This document shows, in pieces, positions 1 through 5,148 of a stretch of DNA of 5,916 bases. The translations under genes and the position numbers were made by a program. Below the pieces are notes generated by a model. It worked only from the letters and a program-made list of their open reading frames with translations, did not search any database and was not told the DNA's origin. Origin of the DNA: Elusimicrobiota bacterium (lineage in GTDB: Bacteria; Ratteibacteria; UBA8468; B48-G9; JAFGKM01); assembly GCA_012515635.1 (NCBI GenBank), contig JAAYXZ010000105.1, positions 1 through 5,916 of the forward strand. Reading direction: 5' to 3'. Every line of letters starts with the position of its first letter. Within the stretch, counting starts at the first letter, position 1.

Positions 1-1
1 A

Positions 2-1042
2 TCCGCAAAGGTCTGTTCTGTCCTTAAAAAAATAAAAATTCCTTTCAAAACAGTGGCAAAGACAGGTGTTGTCGGATATATAGATAGAGGGGCGGATATA
101 ACCATAGGTTTCAGGGCTGATATGGACGCCTTGCCTGTTGAGGAGAAGACAGGACTTCCTTTTGCTTCTGTCCATAAAGGGGTTATGCACGCTTGCGGGC
201 ATGACGGGCATACTGCGATATTGCTCGGCGTGGCGCAGATACTTAAGAAGATGGAGAAAGATCTTGCGGTAAATGTAAAACTCATCTTTCAACCCTGCGA
301 GGAAAAACCTCCGGGCGGAGCGCTGTCAATGATAAAAGCAGGGGTTTTGGAGGATGTTGATTATCTTCTGGGCTACCACTTATTTCCTCAGGTTCCGCTT
401 TATAAAATATGGATAGGCAAAGGACCAGTAATGGCAAGCACGGATTATTTTAAGATAACTATAAAAGGAAAAGGCGGTCACGCCTCTTCTCCCCATCTTA
501 CCAGCGACCCTATTGTTTGCGCAGGTTATCTTATCTCTTCCTTTCAGTCAATAGTCAGCAGGATTGTAAATCCTTTGGAGAGCGCTGTTGTTTCCGTCTG
601 TTCGGTTAAAGGCGGAGAGGCGTTCAATATCATACCCGAAAAGATTGAATTAGCAGGGACAGTAAGAACCCTAAAGAAAGAAGTGCAGAAAATAGTAAGA
701 GAAGAGATAGAGAAGAAAACAGAGACGATATGCAATGCTTACGACTGCAAGGCAGATATCAAGTATAATAACTATTCTCCTGCATGCGTGAATGATACGC
801 CGTTTTCTGAGAAACTGAACAGGATGGCAAAAGAGATTACTCCTAAGAATCTGATTGATTTTCAGCCCTTGATGGGCGGAGAGGATTTTGCTTTTTATTC
901 CCAGCAGATTCCTTCCTCGTATATGTTTATTGGGGTAGGGGACAAATACGGACCTAACCACAGCCCGACCTTTTCCATAAATGAAAGGGCTTTACCTTAT
1001 GCAGTGTCCTTTCTCGCCTCTCTTGCGGTTTTATTCCTTTGA
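2..1042 (+). CDS. M20-family (M20D-type) metallo-amidohydrolase, 5'-partial
   Basis: Zinc-dependent amidohydrolase of the HipO/AmaA/IAA-amino acid hydrolase type, expected to hydrolyse an N-acyl amino acid to a carboxylate and the free amino acid in the cytoplasm. The reading frame is open to the left edge (codons from base 2). The GTG at 53 is internal, because the 17 codons before it continue family-like sequence (SAKVCSVLKK), so the true start lies outside. About 346 residues are visible of a usual 380-400. Seen, numbered from base 2: RADMDALPVEE; HACGHDGHT with metal ligands Cys65 and His67; QPCEE with catalytic Glu100 and ligand Glu101; the GYHL histidine at 126; the dimerisation-domain motif GKGGHASSP; MGGEDFAFY; and the final ligand His320 in GPNHSPTF. 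All key residues are present, so the enzyme should be active. It is convergent with the tRNA genes. The exact substrate (hippurate, N-acetyl amino acids or dipeptides) cannot be told from sequence. Confidence 0.93.
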   Translation, partial: SAKVCSVLKKIKIPFKTVAKTGVVGYIDRGADITIGFRADMDALPVEEKTGLPFASVHKGVMHACGHDGHTAILLGVAQILKKMEKDLAVNVKLIFQPCEEKPPGGALSMIKAGVLEDVDYLLGYHLFPQVPLYKIWIGKGPVMASTDYFKITIKGKGGHASSPHLTSDPIVCAGYLISSFQSIVSRIVNPLESAVVSVCSVKGGEAFNIIPEKIELAGTVRTLKKEVQKIVREEIEKKTETICNAYDCKADIKYNNYSPACVNDTPFSEKLNRMAKEITPKNLIDFQPLMGGEDFAFYSQQIPSSYMFIGVGDKYGPNHSPTFSINERALPYAVSFLASLAVLFL

Positions 1043-1089
1043 TACCCTTAACGGTGAGTTGTTTCGGTGTGGGGATACAACAGCGGATG
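1043..1089. other. Convergent intergenic gap with no clear terminator
   Basis: This 47-base gap separates the + strand amidohydrolase stop from the 3' end of the minus-strand tRNA-Pro. The only symmetry I find is a five-base-pair GTTGT/ACAAC pairing with a long loop and no T-run on either strand. That is not a credible intrinsic terminator, so termination here may be Rho-dependent or lie further on. Confidence 0.4.
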
Positions 1090-1165
1090 TCGGGGCGGGC
1101 GGATTTGAACCGCCGACCTCTTGGTCCCGAACCAAGCGCTCTAAACCAGGCTGAGCCACGCCCCG
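1090..1165 (-). tRNA. tRNA-Pro (anticodon CGG)
   Basis: Read on the minus strand, this 76-base gene folds into a complete cloverleaf. The acceptor is CGGGGCG paired with CGCCCCG, the D arm is GCTC/GAGC with GG in the loop, and the anticodon stem CTTGG/CCAAG holds loop TTCGGGA. The variable loop is five bases and the T arm is GGCGG/CCGCC with loop TTCAAAT. The anticodon CGG reads proline codon CCG. The first pair C1-G72 and discriminator A73 are typical of bacterial tRNA-Pro, and G36-G37 is the usual TrmD methylation site. The bases after A73 read CAT, so the CCA end is not encoded and must be added by CCA nucleotidyltransferase. It lies 35 bases downstream of tRNA-Arg and is probably on the same transcript. 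Confidence 0.97.
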
Positions 1166-1200
1166 AAGTAAATCACATATCAAGTAGATTTATTAAGTAA

Positions 1201-1274
1201 TGCGCCCAGCCGGATTTGAACCAGCAAGCTTCGGGTCCGCAACCCGACGTTCTGTCCAGTTGAACTATGGGCGC
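1201..1274 (-). tRNA. tRNA-Arg (anticodon GCG)
   Basis: Read on the minus strand, this 74-base gene forms a full cloverleaf. The acceptor is GCGCCCA paired with TGGGCGC, the D arm is GTTC/GAAC with loop AACTGGACA, and the anticodon stem TCGGG/CCCGA holds loop TTGCGGA. The T arm is GCTGG/CCGGC with loop TTCAAAT, and the discriminator is A73. The anticodon is GCG, which reads CGC and CGU by wobble. A20 in the D loop and C35 are known bacterial arginine identity elements, supporting the amino acid call. Most bacteria instead use an ACG anticodon deaminated to ICG by TadA, so G34 here is unusual. The bases after A73 are TTA, so CCA is not encoded. It sits first in a two-tRNA unit behind a strong promoter-like sequence. 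Confidence 0.95.
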
Positions 1275-1324
1275 TAATACAACTTATTAAAACAAGCAAT
1301 TTTTATTATTTTTTGATTAAATCC

Positions 1325-1852
1325 CTATCTATTATAAAGGGTATTGCCTTTTGTATCAATAGCCACAATAGCGGGAAATCCTTCAATCTCAAGTTTATAG
1401 ATAGATTCAGGGCTAAGTTCCCCGTAAGCGATGCACTTGAATTTTTTTACAAATTGGCTCAGATATGCGCCGCAACCGCCGTAAGTAATCAGATATATCG
1501 CTCTGTATTTTTTACAGGCATCTATTATTTCTCTTCCTCTTCCGCCTTTTCCCATTGTTGCCTTAATCCCTTTTTGTAAGAGGATAGGCGTATAAACATC
1601 CATTCTTATACTTGTTGTCGGTCCGCAGGAGCCGATTATTTTTCCTTTGGGAGCGGGTGTAGGTCCCATATAATAGATGAGGTTGTTTTTCAAAGGGAAA
1701 GGAGATTTTTTTTTGTTTGAAATATCCTTAACAAGTTTCTTATGGGCTGCGTCCCTTGCTACATAGATATCTCCATAAAGCTTTATCTCATCACCTGCTT
1801 TCAGGGCTTCTATCTCTTTACCTGTTTTTAAAGGAAACAAAATCTTTTTCAT
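1325..1852 (-). CDS. Class I fumarate hydratase, beta subunit (C-terminal domain type)
   Basis: Small subunit (175 residues) of the two-subunit oxygen-sensitive fumarase, which interconverts fumarate and L-malate together with the alpha subunit encoded just upstream. Seen: RDAAHK at residues 33-38 (substrate-handling region), YYMGPTP near 60, GPTTSIRMD at 77-85, GKGGR at 101-105, a YGGCGAYLS stretch, and a C-terminal EIEGFPAIVAIDTKGN segment typical of this fold. I chose ATG at 1852 because it overlaps the alpha stop as ATGA and has GGAAAG eight bases upstream. A TTG at 1882 would add ten residues with no family resemblance. The length is normal for a split beta subunit. L-tartrate dehydratase beta (TtdB) is a close relative and cannot be excluded by sequence, but fumarase is the commoner role for such pairs. 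Confidence 0.92.
   Translation of the reverse strand: MKKILFPLKTGKEIEALKAGDEIKLYGDIYVARDAAHKKLVKDISNKKKSPFPLKNNLIYYMGPTPAPKGKIIGSCGPTTSIRMDVYTPILLQKGIKATMGKGGRGREIIDACKKYRAIYLITYGGCGAYLSQFVKKFKCIAYGELSPESIYKLEIEGFPAIVAIDTKGNTLYNR
1331..1359 (-). promoter_or_regulatory. Predicted sigma70-type promoter for the tRNA pair
   Basis: On the minus strand a -35 box TTGATA (bases 1359-1354, five of six consensus) is followed by a 17-base spacer and a perfect -10 box TATAAT (1336-1331). Transcription would start near 1324, about 50 bases before tRNA-Arg. The promoter lies entirely inside the last codons of the fumarase beta gene, so it would give the tRNAs expression independent of the long upstream operon. 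It is a consensus match only. Short AT-rich matches can arise by chance, but box quality and ideal spacing together next to a tRNA gene make it plausible. Confidence 0.6.
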
Positions 1853-2685
1853 AGTTCTATCTTTCCGTATCTGTGCGCCCAACAGGATATATTTATAGCT
1901 ACAGGAAGACCCGCTATATGCGTAGGTGCGGTCTCTATACGTATATCTAATGCCGTGTTTTTACCGCTTAACCCTGCAGGCCCTATATTCAGAAGGTTTA
2001 TTTTTTTTAGCAGTTCCTTCTCCCATCTTCTATGCTCTGATTTTTGCCCGATATTACATAGTGCGAGTTTTGAAAGAAGCGCCGCTTTTTCAAAAGAACC
2101 GCCTATCCCTGCGCCTATAAATATAGGCGGGCAGGGGAGAGCGTCAGCCAGTTTTATGGTGTCAAGTATAAAATCTTCTACCGCTTTTTTCCCGTCGGTA
2201 GGGTTTAACATAGCTATCTTAGATGTGTTCTCAGAGCCGAACCCTTTCGCTATAAGTCCTACCCGAAAGACACCCTTATTTGACGGAATCAGATGGACAA
2301 CACCGGGGCTGTTTGTTTTCGTATTTTTTCTTTCAACAGGAGAGACCACAGAACTTCTTAAATGCCCTTTTATGCTCCCTCTTCTCAGCCCTTCATTGAT
2401 AATATCTTCAAGGGTTTTATATCTTCCTGTTTCAATCACTACGTCAGGACCCGCCTCTACAAAAAATACCGCAAGCCCTGTATCCTGGCATATGGGTAAT
2501 TTATCTTTTTCCGCAGTATTGAGATTTTCCAATATTATACTCAGATATTTCTTTCCTAAACCTTGCGGTTCTGAAAGATACGCTCTCCTTATATGCTGTC
2601 TAACATCATCAGGGATATAGCGGCTTACCTTTACCACAAGGTCTTCTACTTCACCTATAATTTTTTTATAAGATATTTTTCTCAT
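1849..2685 (-). CDS. Class I fumarate hydratase, alpha subunit ([4Fe-4S])
   Basis: Large, iron-sulfur subunit (278 residues) of the two-subunit class I fumarase of the TCA cycle or a reductive branch. Three cysteines expected to hold the [4Fe-4S] cluster are in the family motifs: Cys66 in ICQDTG, Cys185 in LPCPPIFIGAGIGG and Cys268 in ISCWAHR. Other family segments are visible, including LRRGSIKGHLRSSVVSP around 100-116, the KGFGSEN motif at 147-153 and GPAGLSGKNTALD near 235-247. I chose ATG at 2685 because GGTGG lies four bases before it. The upstream TTG at 2706 would add seven unconserved residues and deepen the overlap with recO. The gene overlaps recO by 20 bases and its partner by four, implying coupled translation and balanced subunits. 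The cluster implies oxygen sensitivity. Tartrate dehydratase alpha (TtdA) is the main alternative. Confidence 0.94.
   Translation of the reverse strand: MRKISYKKIIGEVEDLVVKVSRYIPDDVRQHIRRAYLSEPQGLGKKYLSIILENLNTAEKDKLPICQDTGLAVFFVEAGPDVVIETGRYKTLEDIINEGLRRGSIKGHLRSSVVSPVERKNTKTNSPGVVHLIPSNKGVFRVGLIAKGFGSENTSKIAMLNPTDGKKAVEDFILDTIKLADALPCPPIFIGAGIGGSFEKAALLSKLALCNIGQKSEHRRWEKELLKKINLLNIGPAGLSGKNTALDIRIETAPTHIAGLPVAINISCWAHRYGKIEL
1861..1866 (-). promoter_or_regulatory. Shine-Dalgarno site for fumarase beta
   Basis: GGAAAG ends eight bases before ATG 1852. It lies within the last codons of the alpha gene and decides the beta start in favour of the ATG overlapping the alpha stop, rather than the TTG at 1882. 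Confidence 0.6.
2107..2136. repeat. Strong imperfect inverted repeat inside fumarase alpha
   Basis: The arms CCCTGC (2107-2112) plus GCCTATA (2113-2119) pair with TATAGGC (2122-2128) plus GCAGGG (2131-2136). Only a two-base bulge (2129-2130) and a two-base centre break the pairing, so a hairpin of about 12 pairs with a four-base loop is possible in the transcript. It covers the codons for residues 184-193 of the alpha subunit, including the iron-sulfur Cys185. No T-run follows on the minus strand, so it is not a standard terminator. It may be a by-product of the conserved protein motif and codon choice. Confidence 0.7.
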
Positions 2686-3409
2686 TTGACCACCATATTT
2701 TATCAATCTCTGAGTGATAATTCAATGTAATATTTGCGTAGAAGTTTATCTTATGCAAAATCTCAACAGGAATATGCTTTATTATCCGGCATTTTTTTAT
2801 ATCCATCCGGTCCATTTGTTGCATAACATTTATAACCTTTTTTAAGATATTGCTTCTTTGCGGGTCTTTTGATTTACACTCCTCGCATATAAGTCCGCCG
2901 AGTTTACCGCTGAACATATACGCTTTGCTCTCTTTTCTGCATACGACACACCTTGATAGTTCTATCCCGTATCCGAGTATCTTTATAAATTTAATCTTGA
3001 ATGCGACGAAGATAACCTCTGGGTTAGCAGATGCGGCAAGTATTTCGCTTGTCTCCCTTAGCAGAGAAAAGATATTCTCATCTTTCTCTCTCTCCGGTGT
3101 GAAAAGGTCCACAATATTTAAAATCAGACGCCATCCTATCAGGTTTTTTTTATAGCCCAAGTCATAGTATTGCAATAATGAAGGACTGCTCAACAGATTA
3201 AGTTCAGAGTTTTGTTTTAAATAAACAGAGGCATGGATATAAGCGCCTGGAGTGAAAGCCAAAGGCGGAATCTTGCTTTTCTCCGCCCGAACACCTTTTA
3301 GAATACATTTAATCTTGCCCGCATTTTCGGTGTATAAAGAGAGGATTACGCTTGTTTCTCTGAAATTATGTTTTTTCAGAACAATTGCTTCTGTTTTTAT
3401 TGGTGCCAT
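2666..3409 (-). CDS. recO: DNA repair protein RecO
   Basis: RecF-pathway recombination mediator (247 residues, normal length) that, with RecR, helps load RecA onto SSB-covered single-stranded DNA and anneals strands. The N-terminal ~80 residues match the RecO OB-fold: KTEAIVLKKHNFRETSVILSLYT, then GKIKCILKGVR and PGAYIHASVYLK. A helical C-terminal domain follows. Its zinc site is intact with two Cys pairs, Cys154/Cys157 (CVVC) and Cys175/Cys178 (CEEC). The ATG at 3409 is preceded by GGGGG three bases upstream and starts 44 bases inside the end of the DUF502 gene. Its place downstream of phoH, ybeY and a dgkA-type gene matches a widespread bacterial gene order in which recO often follows dgkA and era. 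No era or cytidine deaminase gene is present here. Confidence 0.93.
   Translation of the reverse strand: MAPIKTEAIVLKKHNFRETSVILSLYTENAGKIKCILKGVRAEKSKIPPLAFTPGAYIHASVYLKQNSELNLLSSPSLLQYYDLGYKKNLIGWRLILNIVDLFTPEREKDENIFSLLRETSEILAASANPEVIFVAFKIKFIKILGYGIELSRCVVCRKESKAYMFSGKLGGLICEECKSKDPQRSNILKKVINVMQQMDRMDIKKCRIIKHIPVEILHKINFYANITLNYHSEIDKIWWSNEKNIL
2690..2694 (-). promoter_or_regulatory. Shine-Dalgarno site for fumarase alpha
   Basis: GGTGG lies four bases upstream of ATG 2685 inside the 3' end of recO. It supports this start over the TTG at 2706, which would precede the site. Confidence 0.6.
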
Positions 3410-3965
3410 TTTCCCCCGATGAAAAAAGTCCTGCTGATAGAACTATTTTAAGCGCTTCTTCCACAGATATATTAAGTTTTTCAACCTTGTTTTCAGGAAT
3501 TATCAGATAAAACCCGGTGCTTATATTCGGGACTGTGGGGACAAAGACCTTAAACATCCCGTCCTCTTTGCCTGTGGTAAACCCAATGGTGTAACTGCCG
3601 CCAAAAAACTCTATCTTAACTGCCTCTTGGAATATTGTTGTCTTCCCGTAAACAAGGTTCTGGCTGATACTTTTTATAAATAGATATATTCTGTTTAATA
3701 CAGGCATTGTTTCAAAAAGCCCTTCAAAGATGGATAAAAACCGTTTACCCAAAAGGTTGTTTGCGAGAAAACCTATAAGAAGAATAATCAGTATAAGAGA
3801 GAAAAATCCTAATCCTGGCATATAGATATTTGGAAAAAATCTCTTGAACAGAGGACCAAGGACATTCTCCATAAAACCTATAATCTTTAGCAATATCCAA
3901 AGAGAGAGTGAGACAGGAAGGATAAACAATATTCCTGAAATAAAATGCTTCTTTAGTGAATTCAT
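3366..3965 (-). CDS. DUF502 family inner-membrane protein
   Basis: Membrane protein of unknown function, 199 residues. Two hydrophobic segments are visible, at about residues 8-31 and 51-72, followed by a soluble C-terminal part. The family signatures are there: a PVLNRIYLFIKSISQ segment near 88-102, GFTTG near 128-132, FVPTVPNISTGFYLIIP at 141-157 (usual family form VPTTPNPTSG), and an acidic EEALKIVLSAG segment. DUF502 proteins are widespread in Gram-negative-type bacteria and have no settled biochemical role. The ATG at 3965 directly follows the stop of the kinase-phosphatase gene (TAAATG), with a strong GGAGGTGG site. The hydrophilic tail after about residue 180 is encoded largely in the 44-base overlap with recO, and may be there because of that overlap rather than for function. 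Context suggests an envelope role, but that is inference. Confidence 0.88.
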   Translation of the reverse strand: MNSLKKHFISGILFILPVSLSLWILLKIIGFMENVLGPLFKRFFPNIYMPGLGFFSLILIILLIGFLANNLLGKRFLSIFEGLFETMPVLNRIYLFIKSISQNLVYGKTTIFQEAVKIEFFGGSYTIGFTTGKEDGMFKVFVPTVPNISTGFYLIIPENKVEKLNISVEEALKIVLSAGLFSSGENGTNKNRSNCSEKT

Positions 3966-4688
3966 TTACCACCTCCAGAACAACTGAAATAAGAGTGTAG
4001 TGAGGAATATCCCGATAATTCCGCCGATAAGCACTTCAAATGGTTTGTGTATTCCCCGCAATACTCTGCTTTGCGCTACCCAGAAAGCAAGGATAAAAAC
4101 AAGGAGTGAGATGACAGGAAATTCTGTGAAAGTTAAAAAAGATATGGCAGTCCAGATACTGAAAGATACTACACTGTGTATGCTGGGCATTCCTCCCGAG
4201 ATAGAAAACTTCCGTCCTATGAGGAGTTTCATAAGCAGAGAGAGCGACATTACTAAAACAAGCGCTAAAAAACTTAAATGTCCTGAAGATTTGGCAATGT
4301 TAATAAAAATGTTTCTCCACCCCGAAGGGAAGTTTTTGGTAAATATGAGATAACCTGCAATAACTGAGAGCAAGGTAGATATCAGAACAGCCGAAGCGGA
4401 CACATCTTTGGCTTTTTTCGCTATGGGATGGTATTCCGTTACACAAACATCTATTACTATCTCTATTGCCGTATTCATAAGTTCGGCTATCAGCACTATG
4501 GCAATCACAATAAGTAGAAGAACAAACTCTGGAAGAGGCAGTTTCAGAAAAAGACCTAAAAATATTATAACTACCGCAAAGAGTATGTGTATTTTAAGGT
4601 TTCTCTCTCTTCGCAATGCACAGAGAAGCCCTTCTAATGCGGAGTTGAAACTTGCCACTATATCTTGTTTTTTAGTGTTTTTTTTCAT
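3966..4688 (-). CDS. Fused DgkA-type lipid kinase and PAP2 phosphatase
   Basis: Two-domain integral membrane protein of 240 residues. Residues ~10-117 are a DgkA/undecaprenol-kinase domain: SFNSALEGLLCALRRERNLK at 13-32, Glu69 in ELMNTAIE (69-76), Asp80, and HPIAKKAKDVSASAVLI (87-103), with three membrane helices. This domain phosphorylates undecaprenol or diacylglycerol using ATP. Residues ~135-240 resemble PAP2 lipid phosphatases. The C2-like motif is GGMPSIHS (165-172, His171) and the C3-like motif is SRVLRGIHKPFEV (207-219) with Arg208 and His214. The usual C3 Asp is Glu218, and the C1 motif is weak (Lys154, Arg159). Stand-alone DgkA is about 120 residues, so the length reflects fusion. 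The ATG at 4688 overlaps the ybeY end by 17 bases, and no strong Shine-Dalgarno is seen. The likely role is lipid-carrier phosphate recycling for wall or envelope synthesis. Substrate is inferred. Confidence 0.9.
   Translation of the reverse strand: MKKNTKKQDIVASFNSALEGLLCALRRERNLKIHILFAVVIIFLGLFLKLPLPEFVLLLIVIAIVLIAELMNTAIEIVIDVCVTEYHPIAKKAKDVSASAVLISTLLSVIAGYLIFTKNFPSGWRNIFINIAKSSGHLSFLALVLVMSLSLLMKLLIGRKFSISGGMPSIHSVVSFSIWTAISFLTFTEFPVISLLVFILAFWVAQSRVLRGIHKPFEVLIGGIIGIFLTTLLFQLFWRW
3969..3976 (-). promoter_or_regulatory. Strong Shine-Dalgarno site for the DUF502 gene
   Basis: GGAGGTGG lies inside the last codons of the kinase-phosphatase gene, with its GGAGG core six bases from ATG 3965. 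It is the best ribosome binding site in the operon, which suggests the DUF502 protein can be translated independently of its upstream neighbour. Confidence 0.75.
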
Positions 4689-5148
4689 CTTTTTTCTCTG
4701 TGCTCCGATTTTGTATTACTTCATTAAACATCTTATCTTGTATCTTGAACATTTTCGTTCTCTCTTTTTCAGAGTAGTCGGTATAATTTTTAAGATGCAA
4801 GTATCCGTGTATTATCAGATATATTATCTCATTCTCAAGAGTAGTGCCAAATCTTATGCCATTTTCTGCCGCTGTCTCAGCAGATATAACAATTACCCCG
4901 TGGTCTCTTGAAAGTTTAAAACTCAAGACATCTGTCTCTGTATTCTTTTTCAAAAATTGTTTATTAAGCGCCCGTATTCTTTTGTTGCTTACAATAGCAA
5001 TCTCTATGCAGTAAGGCGGGGGAGAGAAAAGGGAGATTTTGTTTTCAATATGCCTTTTTATCTTTGCGTCGTCAATTTTTATTTTGCGCTGGTGGTTTTT
5101 TAAGCAAAACTCCAGAGTTTTTTTTCTTTTCATATTTGTCATAAGCAT
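4672..5148 (-). CDS. ybeY: Endoribonuclease YbeY (rRNA maturation factor)
   Basis: Metal-dependent single-strand RNase involved in 16S rRNA 3' maturation and 70S ribosome quality control in the cytoplasm. Seen in the 158-residue product: a KNHQRKIKI opening, the IVSNKRIRALNKQF segment, TDVLSF at 72-77, GVIVIS at 84-89 and the metal motif HGYLHLKNYTD. His114 and His118 are in place, but the third ligand (His in the usual HGxLHLxGYDH) aligns with Asp124. Asp at this place occurs in other YbeY branches as I recall, so activity is likely kept. The start is uncertain: ATG at 5148, 5142 or 5133 are all in frame, none with a convincing Shine-Dalgarno, and family similarity begins just after 5133. 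All options overlap phoH by at least 62 bases. The phoH-ybeY pairing is one of the commonest bacterial gene neighbourhoods. Confidence 0.93.
   Translation of the reverse strand: MLMTNMKRKKTLEFCLKNHQRKIKIDDAKIKRHIENKISLFSPPPYCIEIAIVSNKRIRALNKQFLKKNTETDVLSFKLSRDHGVIVISAETAAENGIRFGTTLENEIIYLIIHGYLHLKNYTDYSEKERTKMFKIQDKMFNEVIQNRSTEKKDEKKH

Noticed and set aside
53..1042. Amidohydrolase starting at GTG 53
   Set aside because: The frame stays open to base 2 and the 17 extra codons look like M20 family sequence, so the gene is cut by the window edge rather than starting here.
1043..1089. Intrinsic terminator after the amidohydrolase or tRNA-Pro
   Set aside because: Only a five-pair stem with a long loop and no T-run could be found.
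1275..1324. Terminator between fumarase beta and tRNA-Arg
   Set aside because: The stretch is AT-rich, with scattered T-runs but no stable GC stem before them, so I see no evidence that the operon transcript stops here.
1325..1882. Fumarase beta starting at TTG 1882
   Set aside because: The extra ten residues have no family resemblance, and the ATG at 1852 has a ribosome site and a standard ATGA overlap.
1955..2620. 221-codon open frame on the + strand opposite fumarase alpha
   Set aside because: It is antisense to a clear conserved gene, its product has a low-complexity Ser/Phe/Pro-rich look and matches no family I know, and it has no good ribosome site.
1849..2706. Fumarase alpha starting at TTG 2706
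   Set aside because: The start at ATG 2685 has GGTGG just upstream, and the added residues are unconserved.
4408..4911. 167-codon open frame on the + strand opposite the kinase and ybeY genes
   Set aside because: It is a shadow of two conserved minus-strand genes, with no recognisable domain.
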